From positions 1 through 54,033 of the IMG/VR virus record IMGVR_UViG_3300031565_014860: 54,033 nucleotides of DNA, one strand, 5' to 3'. Made by a program: the position numbers and the translations under genes. The notes below the pieces were generated by a model. It worked only from the letters and a program-made list of their open reading frames with translations, was not told the origin of the DNA and searched no databases. The DNA comes from a virus. Positions 38,692 through 48,140 of the stretch are shown in pieces (within the stretch, counting starts at the first letter, position 1; every line of letters starts with the position of its first letter).

Positions 38692-40767
38692 ATGTATAAT
38701 ATTAGAAAAGAAATTGATGGTTCTGCAGAAGATGTAGAAGAAATTAAAGGAAATAGGTTATTTACAGCTGATTATCAAATACAATGGCGTTCTGATGCAA
38801 CGTATATATATTCAAGTGCTACTGGACAATTAGATACTGTTGCAAGTGGCGTATATACAGTAACAGCACCAACTACTACTATTACAGCATCAACTTTAGG
38901 AGCAGTATATACACCAGATTTTAGAGTCGGATTCGATACTGGGTCATATATGAAAGTAGCAGTAGCAGATACAACAGGAGTAACAGCAGTAACATTCGCA
39001 GGTAGTGGAGCAACATATACATTAACCGTTCCAACATTTACAGTTGTAGCAGCAAGCGGAATAAAACTTGACGGTGCAATAACTTTTGATGGAGATGGAA
39101 CTTTAACTGATGCAGCAAATGTACTTACCATTACACAGGATACTATTACATTGGTCGGTGCAACAGCAATATCTCTTGATGGAGATACATCAGTAAATGC
39201 AGCACATACATTTACAACTGGAACTGGAAATGTAACTATTAAAGGAGATATGTCAATAGATGCAGATAAAGACTTTGATATGTCTGGGGGAACTGGTACA
39301 TTTGCAACTGGAACTGGAAATGTTTCACTAAATGGCGATGTAACAATAGCCGCAGATAAAAATTTAGCAATGTCTGGAACTGCAACATTCACAACAGGAA
39401 CTGGAGACGTAACAATAAATGGACAATTAATTGCAACAAAATTACCAACATCAGATGCAACACCAACAATAGGAATAGGAAATTGTGGAACTAGACTTGT
39501 TGATACATCAGTTGCAGATAGTTTGTTTTTTCAATCAGTTGTAACTGCTTGTGCTAAAGACACTGCGGGAAATTCAACCGCAGCAGGATATTTTAGTTCA
39601 AATAATGTAGCAGCAACTGCAAATGCAAGATTACAATCAGTATTAGCACACACATATCTAAGTGGAGATTGTAATGACGCATACGGAGTTCAAGGACATT
39701 TAACTGTATTACAGGATGTAGCAGCAGGTGGAGCAGCATACAATTTAATCGGAGTATCAGGTAAAGCAACTTTAACATCTGGAAAAACTGTATCCGCAGG
39801 AAGAGTATGCGGTGGTCTATTCATAGTAGATGGAGCAGGTTCAGTTACAAATGAATGTTATGGAGTAATGATTCATACTGAAAGCACAGTAACAGCGTGT
39901 GATGCATTACTTAAATTATCAGCAGGAGCAGCAGTAACCACAGGTATTTCAATGACTGGAGAATATACAAATTCAATCCTATTGCCTGATGATGCACCAA
40001 TGTTAATTGGTACAACAAGAACAGATGCTTCAACATACATTGGAATGGAGTTTGATGAAACTACTACAGGTGTAGGTTTGTTTACAATGGGTTCTACCTC
40101 AGCACCAATGGTATTAAATACGAATCCCGGAGCAAATGTAATAGGACATACAATTAATATATTACATTCAGCTGGAGCAGGTGATAATGAGAACCTATAT
40201 GGCTCATATGTAAAAGCAGCTATTACTGGAGAGGGAGACACTGATACAGTATTAGTTGGTAGTGCGCCAAGAGCTTATATCGGAACAAATGGTGGAACTA
40301 CGGTAGCTTCTGCTGCTTATGGTTGTCAACCTTGGGCTAAACACGAGGGAACTGGTGCAGTAACAGCAATGTCTGGTGTATCCGCATTAGTTGATGTAAA
40401 CACAGATGCATTTACAGCAAGTACAGTTAATGCAGGACATTTCCATATTGAAGGTGCAGCAACAGTAACAGGTCAATTTGATGGTGTAATGATTGAAGCA
40501 TATCCAGACGTTACATGCATGGATTCAATGTTAGCTCTTGCAGTTGATAGTGGAGCAGTAGTAGGTTCAGGTGTCAGAATTACAGGAACTCCTAAAAATG
40601 GAATATTATTCCAAAACGGAGTAAGTATTTCTGGTGGAGCAGGTACAGACGATACAACTATTAAATCAGAACAAGGAGAAACAGCACCAGCTGGTTCTAT
40701 TTACATAGGCTCAAGTGGTGTACATGTGATGGTATCAACAACTTGGACAGCATTAACAATCAATTAA
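38692..40767 (+). CDS. Large fibre/spike-like virion protein
   Basis: 691 aa, Gly/Thr/Ala-rich beta protein. Residues about 170-245 contain 30-residue repeats (TGTGNVTIKGDMSIDADK, TGTGNVSLNGDVTIAADK, TGTGDVTINGQL). The C-terminus APAGSIYIGSSGVHVMVST matches tail-fibre C-terminal caps. Located right after the capsid gene, so it may be a head fibre or an adhesin. GAGGTGAG ribosome binding site. Confidence 0.65.
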   Translation: MYNIRKEIDGSAEDVEEIKGNRLFTADYQIQWRSDATYIYSSATGQLDTVASGVYTVTAPTTTITASTLGAVYTPDFRVGFDTGSYMKVAVADTTGVTAVTFAGSGATYTLTVPTFTVVAASGIKLDGAITFDGDGTLTDAANVLTITQDTITLVGATAISLDGDTSVNAAHTFTTGTGNVTIKGDMSIDADKDFDMSGGTGTFATGTGNVSLNGDVTIAADKNLAMSGTATFTTGTGDVTINGQLIATKLPTSDATPTIGIGNCGTRLVDTSVADSLFFQSVVTACAKDTAGNSTAAGYFSSNNVAATANARLQSVLAHTYLSGDCNDAYGVQGHLTVLQDVAAGGAAYNLIGVSGKATLTSGKTVSAGRVCGGLFIVDGAGSVTNECYGVMIHTESTVTACDALLKLSAGAAVTTGISMTGEYTNSILLPDDAPMLIGTTRTDASTYIGMEFDETTTGVGLFTMGSTSAPMVLNTNPGANVIGHTINILHSAGAGDNENLYGSYVKAAITGEGDTDTVLVGSAPRAYIGTNGGTTVASAAYGCQPWAKHEGTGAVTAMSGVSALVDVNTDAFTASTVNAGHFHIEGAATVTGQFDGVMIEAYPDVTCMDSMLALAVDSGAVVGSGVRITGTPKNGILFQNGVSISGGAGTDDTTIKSEQGETAPAGSIYIGSSGVHVMVSTTWTALTIN

Positions 40768-40770
40768 TTG

Positions 40771-40795
40771 GGGCAAGTGCCCTTTTTTATTTTTA
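40771..40795 (+). terminator. Hairpin plus T-tract terminator
   Basis: GGGC-AAGT-GCCC (40771-40782) followed by TTTTTTATTTTTA, directly after the fibre-like gene stop. Second intrinsic-terminator-like element in the structural module. Confidence 0.65.
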
Positions 40796-40828
40796 TGTAG
40801 GAGTTAATAAAATAGGAGAGTGGGAAAA

Positions 40829-41206
40829 ATGGCAGCAAATTTGACCAAAATTGAGTTAAAAACAACAACAATGACATTAACAGGACAAGATGCAGAAGGA
40901 AATATAGTTGAAAAAGAACAACCTTTTGAATATAAAAAACAAATACTAAGTGCATTAAATGAACGACCAATTGACCCTAGAACAAATCAACAAAGACCAT
41001 TTGGTCCAATAGAAATGAGACATCGTTTAAAGCTAATTGATAAAGTAACAGAGGCTACTACAGAAGTATTATTAGAAAAGTCAGAATACAAAGAACTAAA
41101 AGAAGCAATAAATGCAGTAGGATGGCTAATCGTTAATAAAACCATTGTTCAATATCTTGATGATATAGAAAAGGCTGTAGAAGTACCAGTAGTTGCATCA
41201 GAATAA
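40829..41206 (+). CDS. Hypothetical structural-region protein (125 aa)
   Basis: Starts MAANLTKIELKTTTMTLTGQ at 40829 after AGGAGAGTGGG. Beta N-terminus and helical C-terminus (MRHRLKLIDKVTEATTEVLL). It resembles small proteins near the head of tailed viruses; function unknown. The upstream GTG at 40820 overlaps the ribosome binding site. Confidence 0.55.
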   Translation: MAANLTKIELKTTTMTLTGQDAEGNIVEKEQPFEYKKQILSALNERPIDPRTNQQRPFGPIEMRHRLKLIDKVTEATTEVLLEKSEYKELKEAINAVGWLIVNKTIVQYLDDIEKAVEVPVVASE

Positions 41207-41226
41207 AATTATTAGGAGACGAAATA

Positions 41227-41526
41227 ATGAAGAAAATTAATTGGTATAAGATTATTGGTAATTCAGGAACAGCGTTTTTTACAACTATGGGTGGAATAGT
41301 ATCATATAATTCATTAATTGCTAATACTGTACCAATTAATATTCTAATTCCTGTTAGTTTATTAGTATCAGGAATACACGGGTCCTTAGCTTTTTTCAAA
41401 GAACTAAGTGAAATATCAATATTAAAAGATGAAGAGTCAAATATTATTACAAGATGTGTAAAATCAACAGTAGATTTTCATAGACACCAAACAGTTAAGA
41501 TTTTGCATAATATGTTATTATGGTGA
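41227..41526 (+). CDS. Holin-like membrane protein
   Basis: 99 aa with two hydrophobic segments (FFTTMGGIVSYNSLIANTV and INILIPVSLLVSGIHGSL) and a hydrophilic C-terminus. Size and topology match class II holins or small phage membrane proteins. Present among late genes, so a role in membrane permeabilisation at lysis is plausible but not proven. Confidence 0.5.
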   Translation: MKKINWYKIIGNSGTAFFTTMGGIVSYNSLIANTVPINILIPVSLLVSGIHGSLAFFKELSEISILKDEESNIITRCVKSTVDFHRHQTVKILHNMLLW

Positions 41527-41530
41527 TATA

Positions 41531-41905
41531 ATGGTAAGTATAGGAACGGTTCATAAAGAATTAAATTGTAAAAAAATAGATATTATTACAGTTGATGCTG
41601 GTACTTTTTCAACTACAGTATTTGCTAATGGTATTATTGAAAAAGTATGGTTTGATAAAAATACAATAGCAGATAATGTTAATGTTACTTTAACAGATAC
41701 TATTACAGGAGAAGTAATAATTGATTTTAATACATTATCTGCAGATAAATTAGCATATCCTAAAAAAGCAGCACAAGATATAAATGGTACTAACTTATCA
41801 GCAGATGCTAATATATATACAAAGTTTTGTGCTGGTCAAGTAACACTAACTATAGATACTGGTGGAAGTGTAAAATCAGGAATATTTTATATTTGGGTAA
41901 GTTAA
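41531..41905 (+). CDS. Hypothetical virion-type protein (124 aa)
   Basis: MVSIGTVHKELNCKKIDIIT, then beta strands (TTVFANGIIEKVWFDKNT, VTLTDTITGEVIID) and GGSVKSGIFYIWVS. Single beta-sandwich-like domain. Late gene with GGTGATATA site. Similar small proteins occur near the neck genes of archaeal viruses; not assigned. Confidence 0.5.
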   Translation: MVSIGTVHKELNCKKIDIITVDAGTFSTTVFANGIIEKVWFDKNTIADNVNVTLTDTITGEVIIDFNTLSADKLAYPKKAAQDINGTNLSADANIYTKFCAGQVTLTIDTGGSVKSGIFYIWVS

Positions 41906-42286
41906 ATGACAAACTATATTACAGCTGCTCAATTTACATCAATAACTAATGTAACATGGGCAGAAGCAGGAGAAGAAAGTGCAGCATCTACTACAATTAG
42001 AGATGCAAAAATAACTAAAGCACAATCAGAATTTATATTAGATGTTGAAAGAGAATATGATGGAACAGAAAATGATTATGAATTAGCACAAGAAGCTATT
42101 GCATTTTTAACTTCACATAGAATTTCAATAGCAAACTCTCCAAATATATCAGAAGGAATAATGTCATATCCTCATAAAAAAGAATATGAAAGAATATTAA
42201 AATTATTAAAAACATCAGAAGTACGTTCAATGGCAACTTTTGATGGTACAATGTCAACTGTGACAATTAATGATATTGACGGATAA
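41906..42286 (+). CDS. Head-tail connector (gp6-like)
   Basis: 126 aa all-helical protein: ITAAQFTSITNVTWAEAGEE, TKAQSEFILDVEREYDGT, YELAQEAIAFLTSHRI. This resembles gp6/gp15-type adaptors that begin with a Phe/Thr-rich turn and contain regular helices. The position before the tail terminator-like gene fits. Starts directly after the previous stop. Confidence 0.6.
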   Translation: MTNYITAAQFTSITNVTWAEAGEESAASTTIRDAKITKAQSEFILDVEREYDGTENDYELAQEAIAFLTSHRISIANSPNISEGIMSYPHKKEYERILKLLKTSEVRSMATFDGTMSTVTINDIDG

Positions 42287-42289
42287 AAT

Positions 42290-42321
42290 TGTGTTAATAT
42301 ATATTAAACAAGTAACATTTC
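42290..42321. repeat. Palindrome/shared intergenic element, third copy
   Basis: TTAATATATATTAA (42294-42307) is a perfect 14-base palindrome. The right half TATATTAAACAAGTAACATTT matches the 10.5-kb element (TATATTAAACAAGCGACATTT) at all but two positions. It is in the 187-base gap between the connector and the next gene. Confidence 0.6.
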
Positions 42322-42473
42322 AGTAAATAATTAAACACCCTTTAAATTCATTATTTGTCTTTAAAAATATTTAAAGATTCATAAAAAAGAAGTAATAATT
42401 ATTGCATTCAATTATATAAATTGTTTGCAAAAACGCATTAAAAAATCTCAATTGGGAGATTTGGTGATAAGCA

Positions 42474-42944
42474 ATGGGGCTTAGTGAAATAGGAATATCA
42501 ATTCGTGATGATTTAAGAAATGCATTGTCTGACCCTTTAGGGGACCCTGTAAGTAATACTGATTCTAAAAGACAATGGATACATTATGATTCTCTCAATA
42601 GATTAGAAGGAATAGGAAAAACACCATGTATATTTATCGAGCGTGTAGGTACAGATGAAAGAGTAATGACTGTAGGAACAGCACAAACTGATGATTTTTT
42701 TAGATATAATATTAATGTAGTAGTTAGTAATACTGATAGAGGAGCTATTGATGGAATTACAATAAATAATTCTGAGGAAATATTAGATAAATTAGTAGAT
42801 AAAATAGATGCTCGTTTGAAGTCAGTGTATGTTACAATTGACCCAGATTTTATAATTTCGCTTATTCCATTGACTGTAGGAGGGACGTGGAATTATAATA
42901 AAAATACTAAAGCATGTACAAGCGGATGGTTGGTGCAAAAAGTA
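42474..42944 (+). CDS. Tail terminator/head-closure-like protein
   Basis: 157 aa. MGLSEIGISIRDDLRNALSD, RVMTVGTAQTDDFFRYNINVVV and WNYNKNTKACTSGWLVQKV fit the alpha/beta fold of tail terminator (gpU-like) proteins that start with a helix and contain long strands. GGTGATAAGC ribosome binding site. The stop (42945-42947) overlaps the ATG of the glycosyltransferase by ATGA. Confidence 0.6.
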
Positions 42945-44101
42945 TGAAAAAAATATTATTTATGACGGATGGATTTAGGAGTCCAACGGGATTTGGGACA
43001 GTAGCTGCTAATTTAATTTCTAGACTTAATAAGGAGTTTGAATGTGCAATATTATCATGGCAATATATAGGAAATAAATATCACGATATTGAATTTGATT
43101 GTGATGTATATCCTGTAAGTAATCATAGTTATGGAAAAGATACACTATCATATGTATTAGCAGAATTTAAGCCAGATATATTTATAACAATTGGTGACGG
43201 ATATATGCTTAATTATATATGTGATGTTCGTTTTCAGAAATTACTAAAAGATGTTAAATGGATATCATATTTACCAATAGATGGTGATGTTATTCCTATG
43301 CAATATGAGGAATTTTTAGAATTTCCAAATGTAATAGTAACAATGGCTAAACATGGACAAAAAGTATTAGATAAATTAGGAATACGAAATGTTTATATTC
43401 CACATGGAATAGACACTTCTGTTTATAAGCCAATGGATAAAGATAAATTAAAAGAAGAGTATGGATATTCAAAAGATACTTTTATTTATGGATGTGTAGC
43501 TAGAAATCAAGATAGAAAACAATTGCAACGATTAGTAAGAGCATTTTCATTATTAAAAGATAAAAGTAATAAAATATTACACTTTCACAATGACCCACTA
43601 GACCCTGCAAATATGTTTAAAGATAGTAATAATAATATGTATTCTGTATTAATGCAAGCTATTTGTTATTATGGAGTAAAAGACTATGTATATTTTAGCA
43701 AAGGAGTAAGAGATTTTATAAATGGAATTAATACTCAAGAAATGGCAAAAACATATAATATGTTTGATGTACATTGTTTACCAACTGGTGGTGAAGGATT
43801 TGGTTTACCAATAGTGGAAAGTTTAGCTTGTGGTATTCCTCAAATAATAACTGACTTTACAACAGCAGAAGAGTTAGTTGGAGATGATAGAGGAATTAGA
43901 GTTCCAGCAATAACTCATATATTTGTTCCACATGGGTCATTAAAAGCTTTAATAGATGAAGAAAAAATGTCAGAAGCTATGCAACAATTATATGATAATG
44001 ATGTATTAAGAAAACAAATGGGAGAAAATGCAGCAAAGTTTGCATTAGGGTATGATTGGAACAATACAATAGTAGAGTGGAAAAAATTATTAAACGAATG
44101 A
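42944..44101 (+). CDS. Glycosyltransferase family 4-like
   Basis: 385 aa from ATG at 42944; start chosen by the ATGA overlap with the previous gene. N-terminal Rossmann domain MKKILFMTDGFRSPTGFGTV and the nucleotide-sugar-binding C-terminal block GGEGFGLPIVESLACGIPQI (E-x7-E) are diagnostic for GT4 (retaining GT-B fold). Embedded in the tail module and followed by a methyltransferase. It probably glycosylates virion proteins; host S-layer or surface glycans are an alternative. Confidence 0.85.
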   Translation: MKKILFMTDGFRSPTGFGTVAANLISRLNKEFECAILSWQYIGNKYHDIEFDCDVYPVSNHSYGKDTLSYVLAEFKPDIFITIGDGYMLNYICDVRFQKLLKDVKWISYLPIDGDVIPMQYEEFLEFPNVIVTMAKHGQKVLDKLGIRNVYIPHGIDTSVYKPMDKDKLKEEYGYSKDTFIYGCVARNQDRKQLQRLVRAFSLLKDKSNKILHFHNDPLDPANMFKDSNNNMYSVLMQAICYYGVKDYVYFSKGVRDFINGINTQEMAKTYNMFDVHCLPTGGEGFGLPIVESLACGIPQIITDFTTAEELVGDDRGIRVPAITHIFVPHGSLKALIDEEKMSEAMQQLYDNDVLRKQMGENAAKFALGYDWNNTIVEWKKLLNE

Positions 44102-44110
44102 GGTGATTTT

Positions 44111-44737
44111 ATGGATGATAAAGAATATTATAATCAAAGAGATTTAGATGTTATGAGTACTCTTGGTAATATAGAACATATTCATATATTTAATGAATTA
44201 GATGATGGTAGAACTTTATATGATAATCCATCAGTTCTTGAAGTTGGTTGTGGTTCAGGAAAAGAAATGTTAAGATTAAAAGATAATTGGAGAGGAAAAA
44301 ATAATACTGAACTTAATATTAAAGGAGTTGATTTAAACGAATATGCAATTTCTTTATGCAAGGAGAGAGGATTAGATGTTCAGTCTGGAGATATGGAAAG
44401 TTTACCATTTGAAGATAATTGTTTTGATATTGTTATTGCTCAACATTCTATAGAACATGGAGATACTGAAAAAGCAATTAAAGAATTGGTTAGAGTAGCA
44501 TCTAAAAAAATTATAATAGTTGTTCCTATAGAAGCAGCAACAGGAGAGGGGTATACAAAATTACAAGAACATAAAACAATAGTAACAGATAATTTATTAT
44601 CAAATATTTTTAGAAAAATACCAAACGAAAGACATAAAATAATAAAAGAGATTGTAAAATATGAACAAAATGGTATAACATATAGAAATCATATGATAGT
44701 AATTTATAAAAAAGAAAATAAAGAAGAGGTGATATAA
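44111..44737 (+). CDS. Class I SAM-dependent methyltransferase
   Basis: 208 aa. Motif I VLEVGCGSGKEMLRL, then GVDLNEYAISLCKERG, and SLPFEDNCFDIVIAQHSIEH, the post-II block of methyltransferase 11. Same family as the gene at 0.97 kb. It directly follows the glycosyltransferase, so it may methylate the attached sugar. GAGGTGATTT ribosome binding site. Confidence 0.83.
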   Translation: MDDKEYYNQRDLDVMSTLGNIEHIHIFNELDDGRTLYDNPSVLEVGCGSGKEMLRLKDNWRGKNNTELNIKGVDLNEYAISLCKERGLDVQSGDMESLPFEDNCFDIVIAQHSIEHGDTEKAIKELVRVASKKIIIVVPIEAATGEGYTKLQEHKTIVTDNLLSNIFRKIPNERHKIIKEIVKYEQNGITYRNHMIVIYKKENKEEVI

Positions 44738-45127
44738 TTGGTAGTACATACAGGAATAGTTGGACAAATGGTAGTTAGTGGTTCTACTTTATCTGGAGCA
44801 AATGGTTCATTAACAGAAGGAACTCTTGTTGTGGGTAAAGAAAGAGGAAAATTCAATGCAGTGGGTACAGACGTTCCTGAACACACAACTGGTATGAATG
44901 ATGTTTCTGGAACATTAAAAAGAAAATGGGTTTCTGGAGATACTTTATTCCAAGATTTAGTAGATGGTGATATTGAATTTGAAGTAGCAATATCTATTAA
45001 CGTATCTGGTTCAGGAGCAACAGTAACAGGGTCAGGATGCATTGGTACAACAGTAACAAGACGATTAGCACCAGGAACCGAAGTATTAATGGAAGAAATG
45101 CCATTTGTAGGAAGAGATTGGTATTAG
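44738..45127 (+). CDS. Major tail tube protein (probable)
   Basis: 129 aa with a TTG start after GAGGTGATATAA. Beta-rich: TGMNDVSGTLKRKWVSGDTL, DIEFEVAISINVSGSGATVT, LAPGTEVLMEEMPFVGRDWY. The V-SGT-x-K pattern and position just before the tail chaperone fit tail tube proteins. No sheath gene is seen, which suggests a siphovirus-like tail. Confidence 0.65.
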   Translation: MVVHTGIVGQMVVSGSTLSGANGSLTEGTLVVGKERGKFNAVGTDVPEHTTGMNDVSGTLKRKWVSGDTLFQDLVDGDIEFEVAISINVSGSGATVTGSGCIGTTVTRRLAPGTEVLMEEMPFVGRDWY

Positions 45128-45147
45128 AATAACACGAGGTGTAGAGA

Positions 45148-45731
45148 ATGGGCAACTTTTTAACTAAAAATTTCCTCACGCATAATAGAGGAGCAGATGG
45201 AAATTTAATTCCAATAGAATATACGATTCCTGAATTTAATAAACTGGTTTCTATAATTCCAACAACTAGAGGAGAAATGTTAGATTTATCGGTTAATATA
45301 AAAAAGGCAAATCTTTTAACATTAAAAGAAACAAAAGAAGAAAATGTATCTGAAGACCATGCTCAAATGGTTTGGGAAACATTTATAATTGAACATATAG
45401 AAAATCCAAAACTTGATTCGGAAACATTTAAAGATACTAAACTATTAAGAACAAAAAATAAATTAGGCGAAGTAATACATAAAAAAATAACAGATGTACT
45501 TTTAGATGCAATATACGAAGCAAGTGGAATAGAGTTAGAAGCCGAAGAAGAATTAAAAAAAAATTAGATGATTTATATAGGGTTAAAAAACTACATAATA
45601 AATTATCAGTAGAAACCTTTTTGCATAAGAAAGGTTATAATTATTTCAACATTCCCCGTTTAACATATAAGGAAATTAGTCAATTAATAGATGGAGACAA
45701 AGTGGTGAATAACACATGGGACGAGTTGTAG
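45148..45731 (+). CDS. Tail assembly chaperone with -1 frameshift product
   Basis: The zero-frame protein is 139 aa (stop at 45567, ending EEELKKN). At 45553-45563 the sequence TTAAAAAAAAAT gives an A_AAA_AAA slippery heptamer. A -1 shift reads on through KKKLDDLYRVKKLHNKLSVE to a stop at 45729-45731, a 194-aa product overlapping the start of the tape measure gene. This is the classic G/GT arrangement of tailed phages. The chaperones wrap the tape measure protein during tail assembly. Confidence 0.85.
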
Positions 45732-48139
45732 TTGACGAAGCAGTATTCAAAACAGCAGTAGAAGGTGTAGCTACAGCTATATCTCAAATGAATAAATTTG
45801 AAGCTGCTATAAATTCATCATTAACTAAAATACAAACAGTAGGTCGTAAAGGAATAGATACTACTTCATTTTCAAATTTAAATAATATAAATGGTGAATT
45901 AACCGGGTCTTTAGATACTGCTGGAAAGGCAATGACTACAATGTCTAAAGATGCAGATGAATTAGATGATTCGGTTAATAAATTAAATAAATCAAATAAA
46001 GTAGCAAAAAAAGGATTTAAAGATTTAGTAGTACAAGGTATGTTTATGAGTATCGGTTGGCAAATAATTAATAATGCAATGTTAGCTGGAGCAGGTGTAA
46101 TAAAAGATTATTTTACAGCAAGTATTAAATTAGAACAAAATTTAAAAACTATGTCGATAGTAGCAGCTAGTACTGGAAGGTCATATGCAGATATATTAGG
46201 AGTAGTAAATTCACAAATGGATGAATTTACAGATAAATCTGTTCTTATGGACGGTGTACTTAGATTATTATCTACTGGTCTTTCTACTGATGAAATTAAT
46301 CAATATATTACAGCAATTAAAGAAGGTTCGGCTGCAATGGGTGTTGATTTTAATGAACAATTAGCATTACAAGCACGTGGTTTTAAACAATTAACTGCAA
46401 ATATTTTAGATAATATTGGTGTTACTGTTTACTTGGACGATGTTAAAAGAAAAGCATCTAAAACATATGGAGTAACTATAGAACAATTAACAGAAGACCA
46501 AATTCATAGACAATTATTAAATGAAATAATAGCACAGACTACTAAATATGAAGGTGCTTGGGAAGCTCAATTAGGAACAACAGCAGGAGCAATTGCAAGA
46601 GTAAAAACTGAATATAATTTACTTATGCAAGAAGTATCAGATACAACGTTTATGAAAAATGCTAGTACTAAATTAGCAGATTTATTATCTGACTTAAGAG
46701 AGTATGCTGTTACTTTAGAAACAATACGAAAATATGATGAAAATTTAGAAACTACACAAAAACTAGGAGCATTTGTATCTGGAAATTATATTCCTCCTAC
46801 TCCTATATTAGAAGAACAAGAATCAGAAGAATCGTTTTATACAATGTATGCAAATAGAAAAAAAGAAGTAGATATTATTATAGATAGTTTAATAGAGTAT
46901 AAAAAGATAGTAGGAGAAACATATGCTCAAGATGTTATTTATACAAAAGAATTAGACAATGCTGCAAGAATATTAAGTACAACTCCTGCAATGATAGAAA
47001 AAGAAATTGCAGCAAGAACAACTTCTAATGTTACAATAGAAGAAAGTATATCAAAACAAGATATATTATCTAATAGATTAAGTAAAATGATAGAATATAA
47101 AAAAGATGAAAGACGAGAATATTATTTAACAACAGAAGAAGGAAAGTCATATAATAATATGTTACAAGAACAAAATAATTTATATAATGAAACTAATACT
47201 ATGTTATTTTCATTAAATGGACAATTGACTAATAATAAAAATGAAATTCAAAAACTAACATATGGTACAGTTGAATGGGAAGGAGCAACTTTAAAAGTAG
47301 GATATGGATTAAAGAATTTACAAAAAGATTTACAATATGCTACTGACCAATATAATGATTATAATTCACAATTATCTGATAGTACAAGCAAAATATCATC
47401 TTTAACTAGAGAATTAGATAGATTAAAATCTGCAATGGGAAAAGAGGAAGATACAGACTCTGCAACTAGATTAAAAGAAGTAAAAAAGGAATTAGAAAAA
47501 GCAACAAAAGACCAAATAACAGCAGAAGATAATTTATTAAAAAGAGTAGAACCACGAATTTTCCAAGAATATAAAGCAGCAGCATCTGATGCAAAAAGCG
47601 AAATAGCAAGATTAACAGCAGAACAGTCTAGATTAGAAATTAATGTTCAAAGTGAAATTGATAGAGTAACTGAAGAACTATCTCGAGAATATGATACTCA
47701 ACAAACTTTAATTGAATCTGTTGAAACATGGAAAACTAAACAAGATGAATTAACAGGTAAAATAGAAGATACACAAACAGCATTAAATACACTAAATACT
47801 ACAAATTTCTTTTTAGAAGAGAAAATTAAAACAGAAACAGAAAAATTAAAACCAATAGAAACGGAAATAGATACAATACAAAGTAAGATTAACAAACTTG
47901 CAGAAGGAGTAACAATTCCAATTCAAACAGTATCTAGATATTCATATTTAGATAATATAGGACAAGGATATTCATCTAAATATGGAGCAGGAACAAACAC
48001 TAGTAATACAACCACAAATACAAATACAATTACATTCGGAGCTGGGTCTATTGTAATAGATGCTAAAAATCAAAATGTAGGAGAAATTGAAGATAAAATA
48101 GAAAGATGGATTAAAAGTAAAATATCAGGAGTAGTTTAA
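45716..48139 (+). CDS. Tape measure protein
   Basis: 807 aa. The N-terminal half has NGELTGSLDTAGKAMTTMS and heptad helices. Hydrophobic segments around MFMSIGWQIINNAMLAGAGV support tail tip insertion. The middle (about 110-300) matches tape measure domains (QALQARGFKQLTANILDNIG-like). The C-terminal half is a long coiled coil, ending in a beta tail (TNTITFGAGSIVIDAKN). Length sets tail length, by the usual rule about 120 nm (inference). Confidence 0.88.
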   Translation: MGRVVVDEAVFKTAVEGVATAISQMNKFEAAINSSLTKIQTVGRKGIDTTSFSNLNNINGELTGSLDTAGKAMTTMSKDADELDDSVNKLNKSNKVAKKGFKDLVVQGMFMSIGWQIINNAMLAGAGVIKDYFTASIKLEQNLKTMSIVAASTGRSYADILGVVNSQMDEFTDKSVLMDGVLRLLSTGLSTDEINQYITAIKEGSAAMGVDFNEQLALQARGFKQLTANILDNIGVTVYLDDVKRKASKTYGVTIEQLTEDQIHRQLLNEIIAQTTKYEGAWEAQLGTTAGAIARVKTEYNLLMQEVSDTTFMKNASTKLADLLSDLREYAVTLETIRKYDENLETTQKLGAFVSGNYIPPTPILEEQESEESFYTMYANRKKEVDIIIDSLIEYKKIVGETYAQDVIYTKELDNAARILSTTPAMIEKEIAARTTSNVTIEESISKQDILSNRLSKMIEYKKDERREYYLTTEEGKSYNNMLQEQNNLYNETNTMLFSLNGQLTNNKNEIQKLTYGTVEWEGATLKVGYGLKNLQKDLQYATDQYNDYNSQLSDSTSKISSLTRELDRLKSAMGKEEDTDSATRLKEVKKELEKATKDQITAEDNLLKRVEPRIFQEYKAAASDAKSEIARLTAEQSRLEINVQSEIDRVTEELSREYDTQQTLIESVETWKTKQDELTGKIEDTQTALNTLNTTNFFLEEKIKTETEKLKPIETEIDTIQSKINKLAEGVTIPIQTVSRYSYLDNIGQGYSSKYGAGTNTSNTTTNTNTITFGAGSIVIDAKNQNVGEIEDKIERWIKSKISGVV

Positions 48140-48140
48140 T

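Noticed and set aside
38775-39392. 205-codon minus-strand frame
   Set aside because: Antisense shadow of the repetitive Thr/Gly fibre gene; no start signal.
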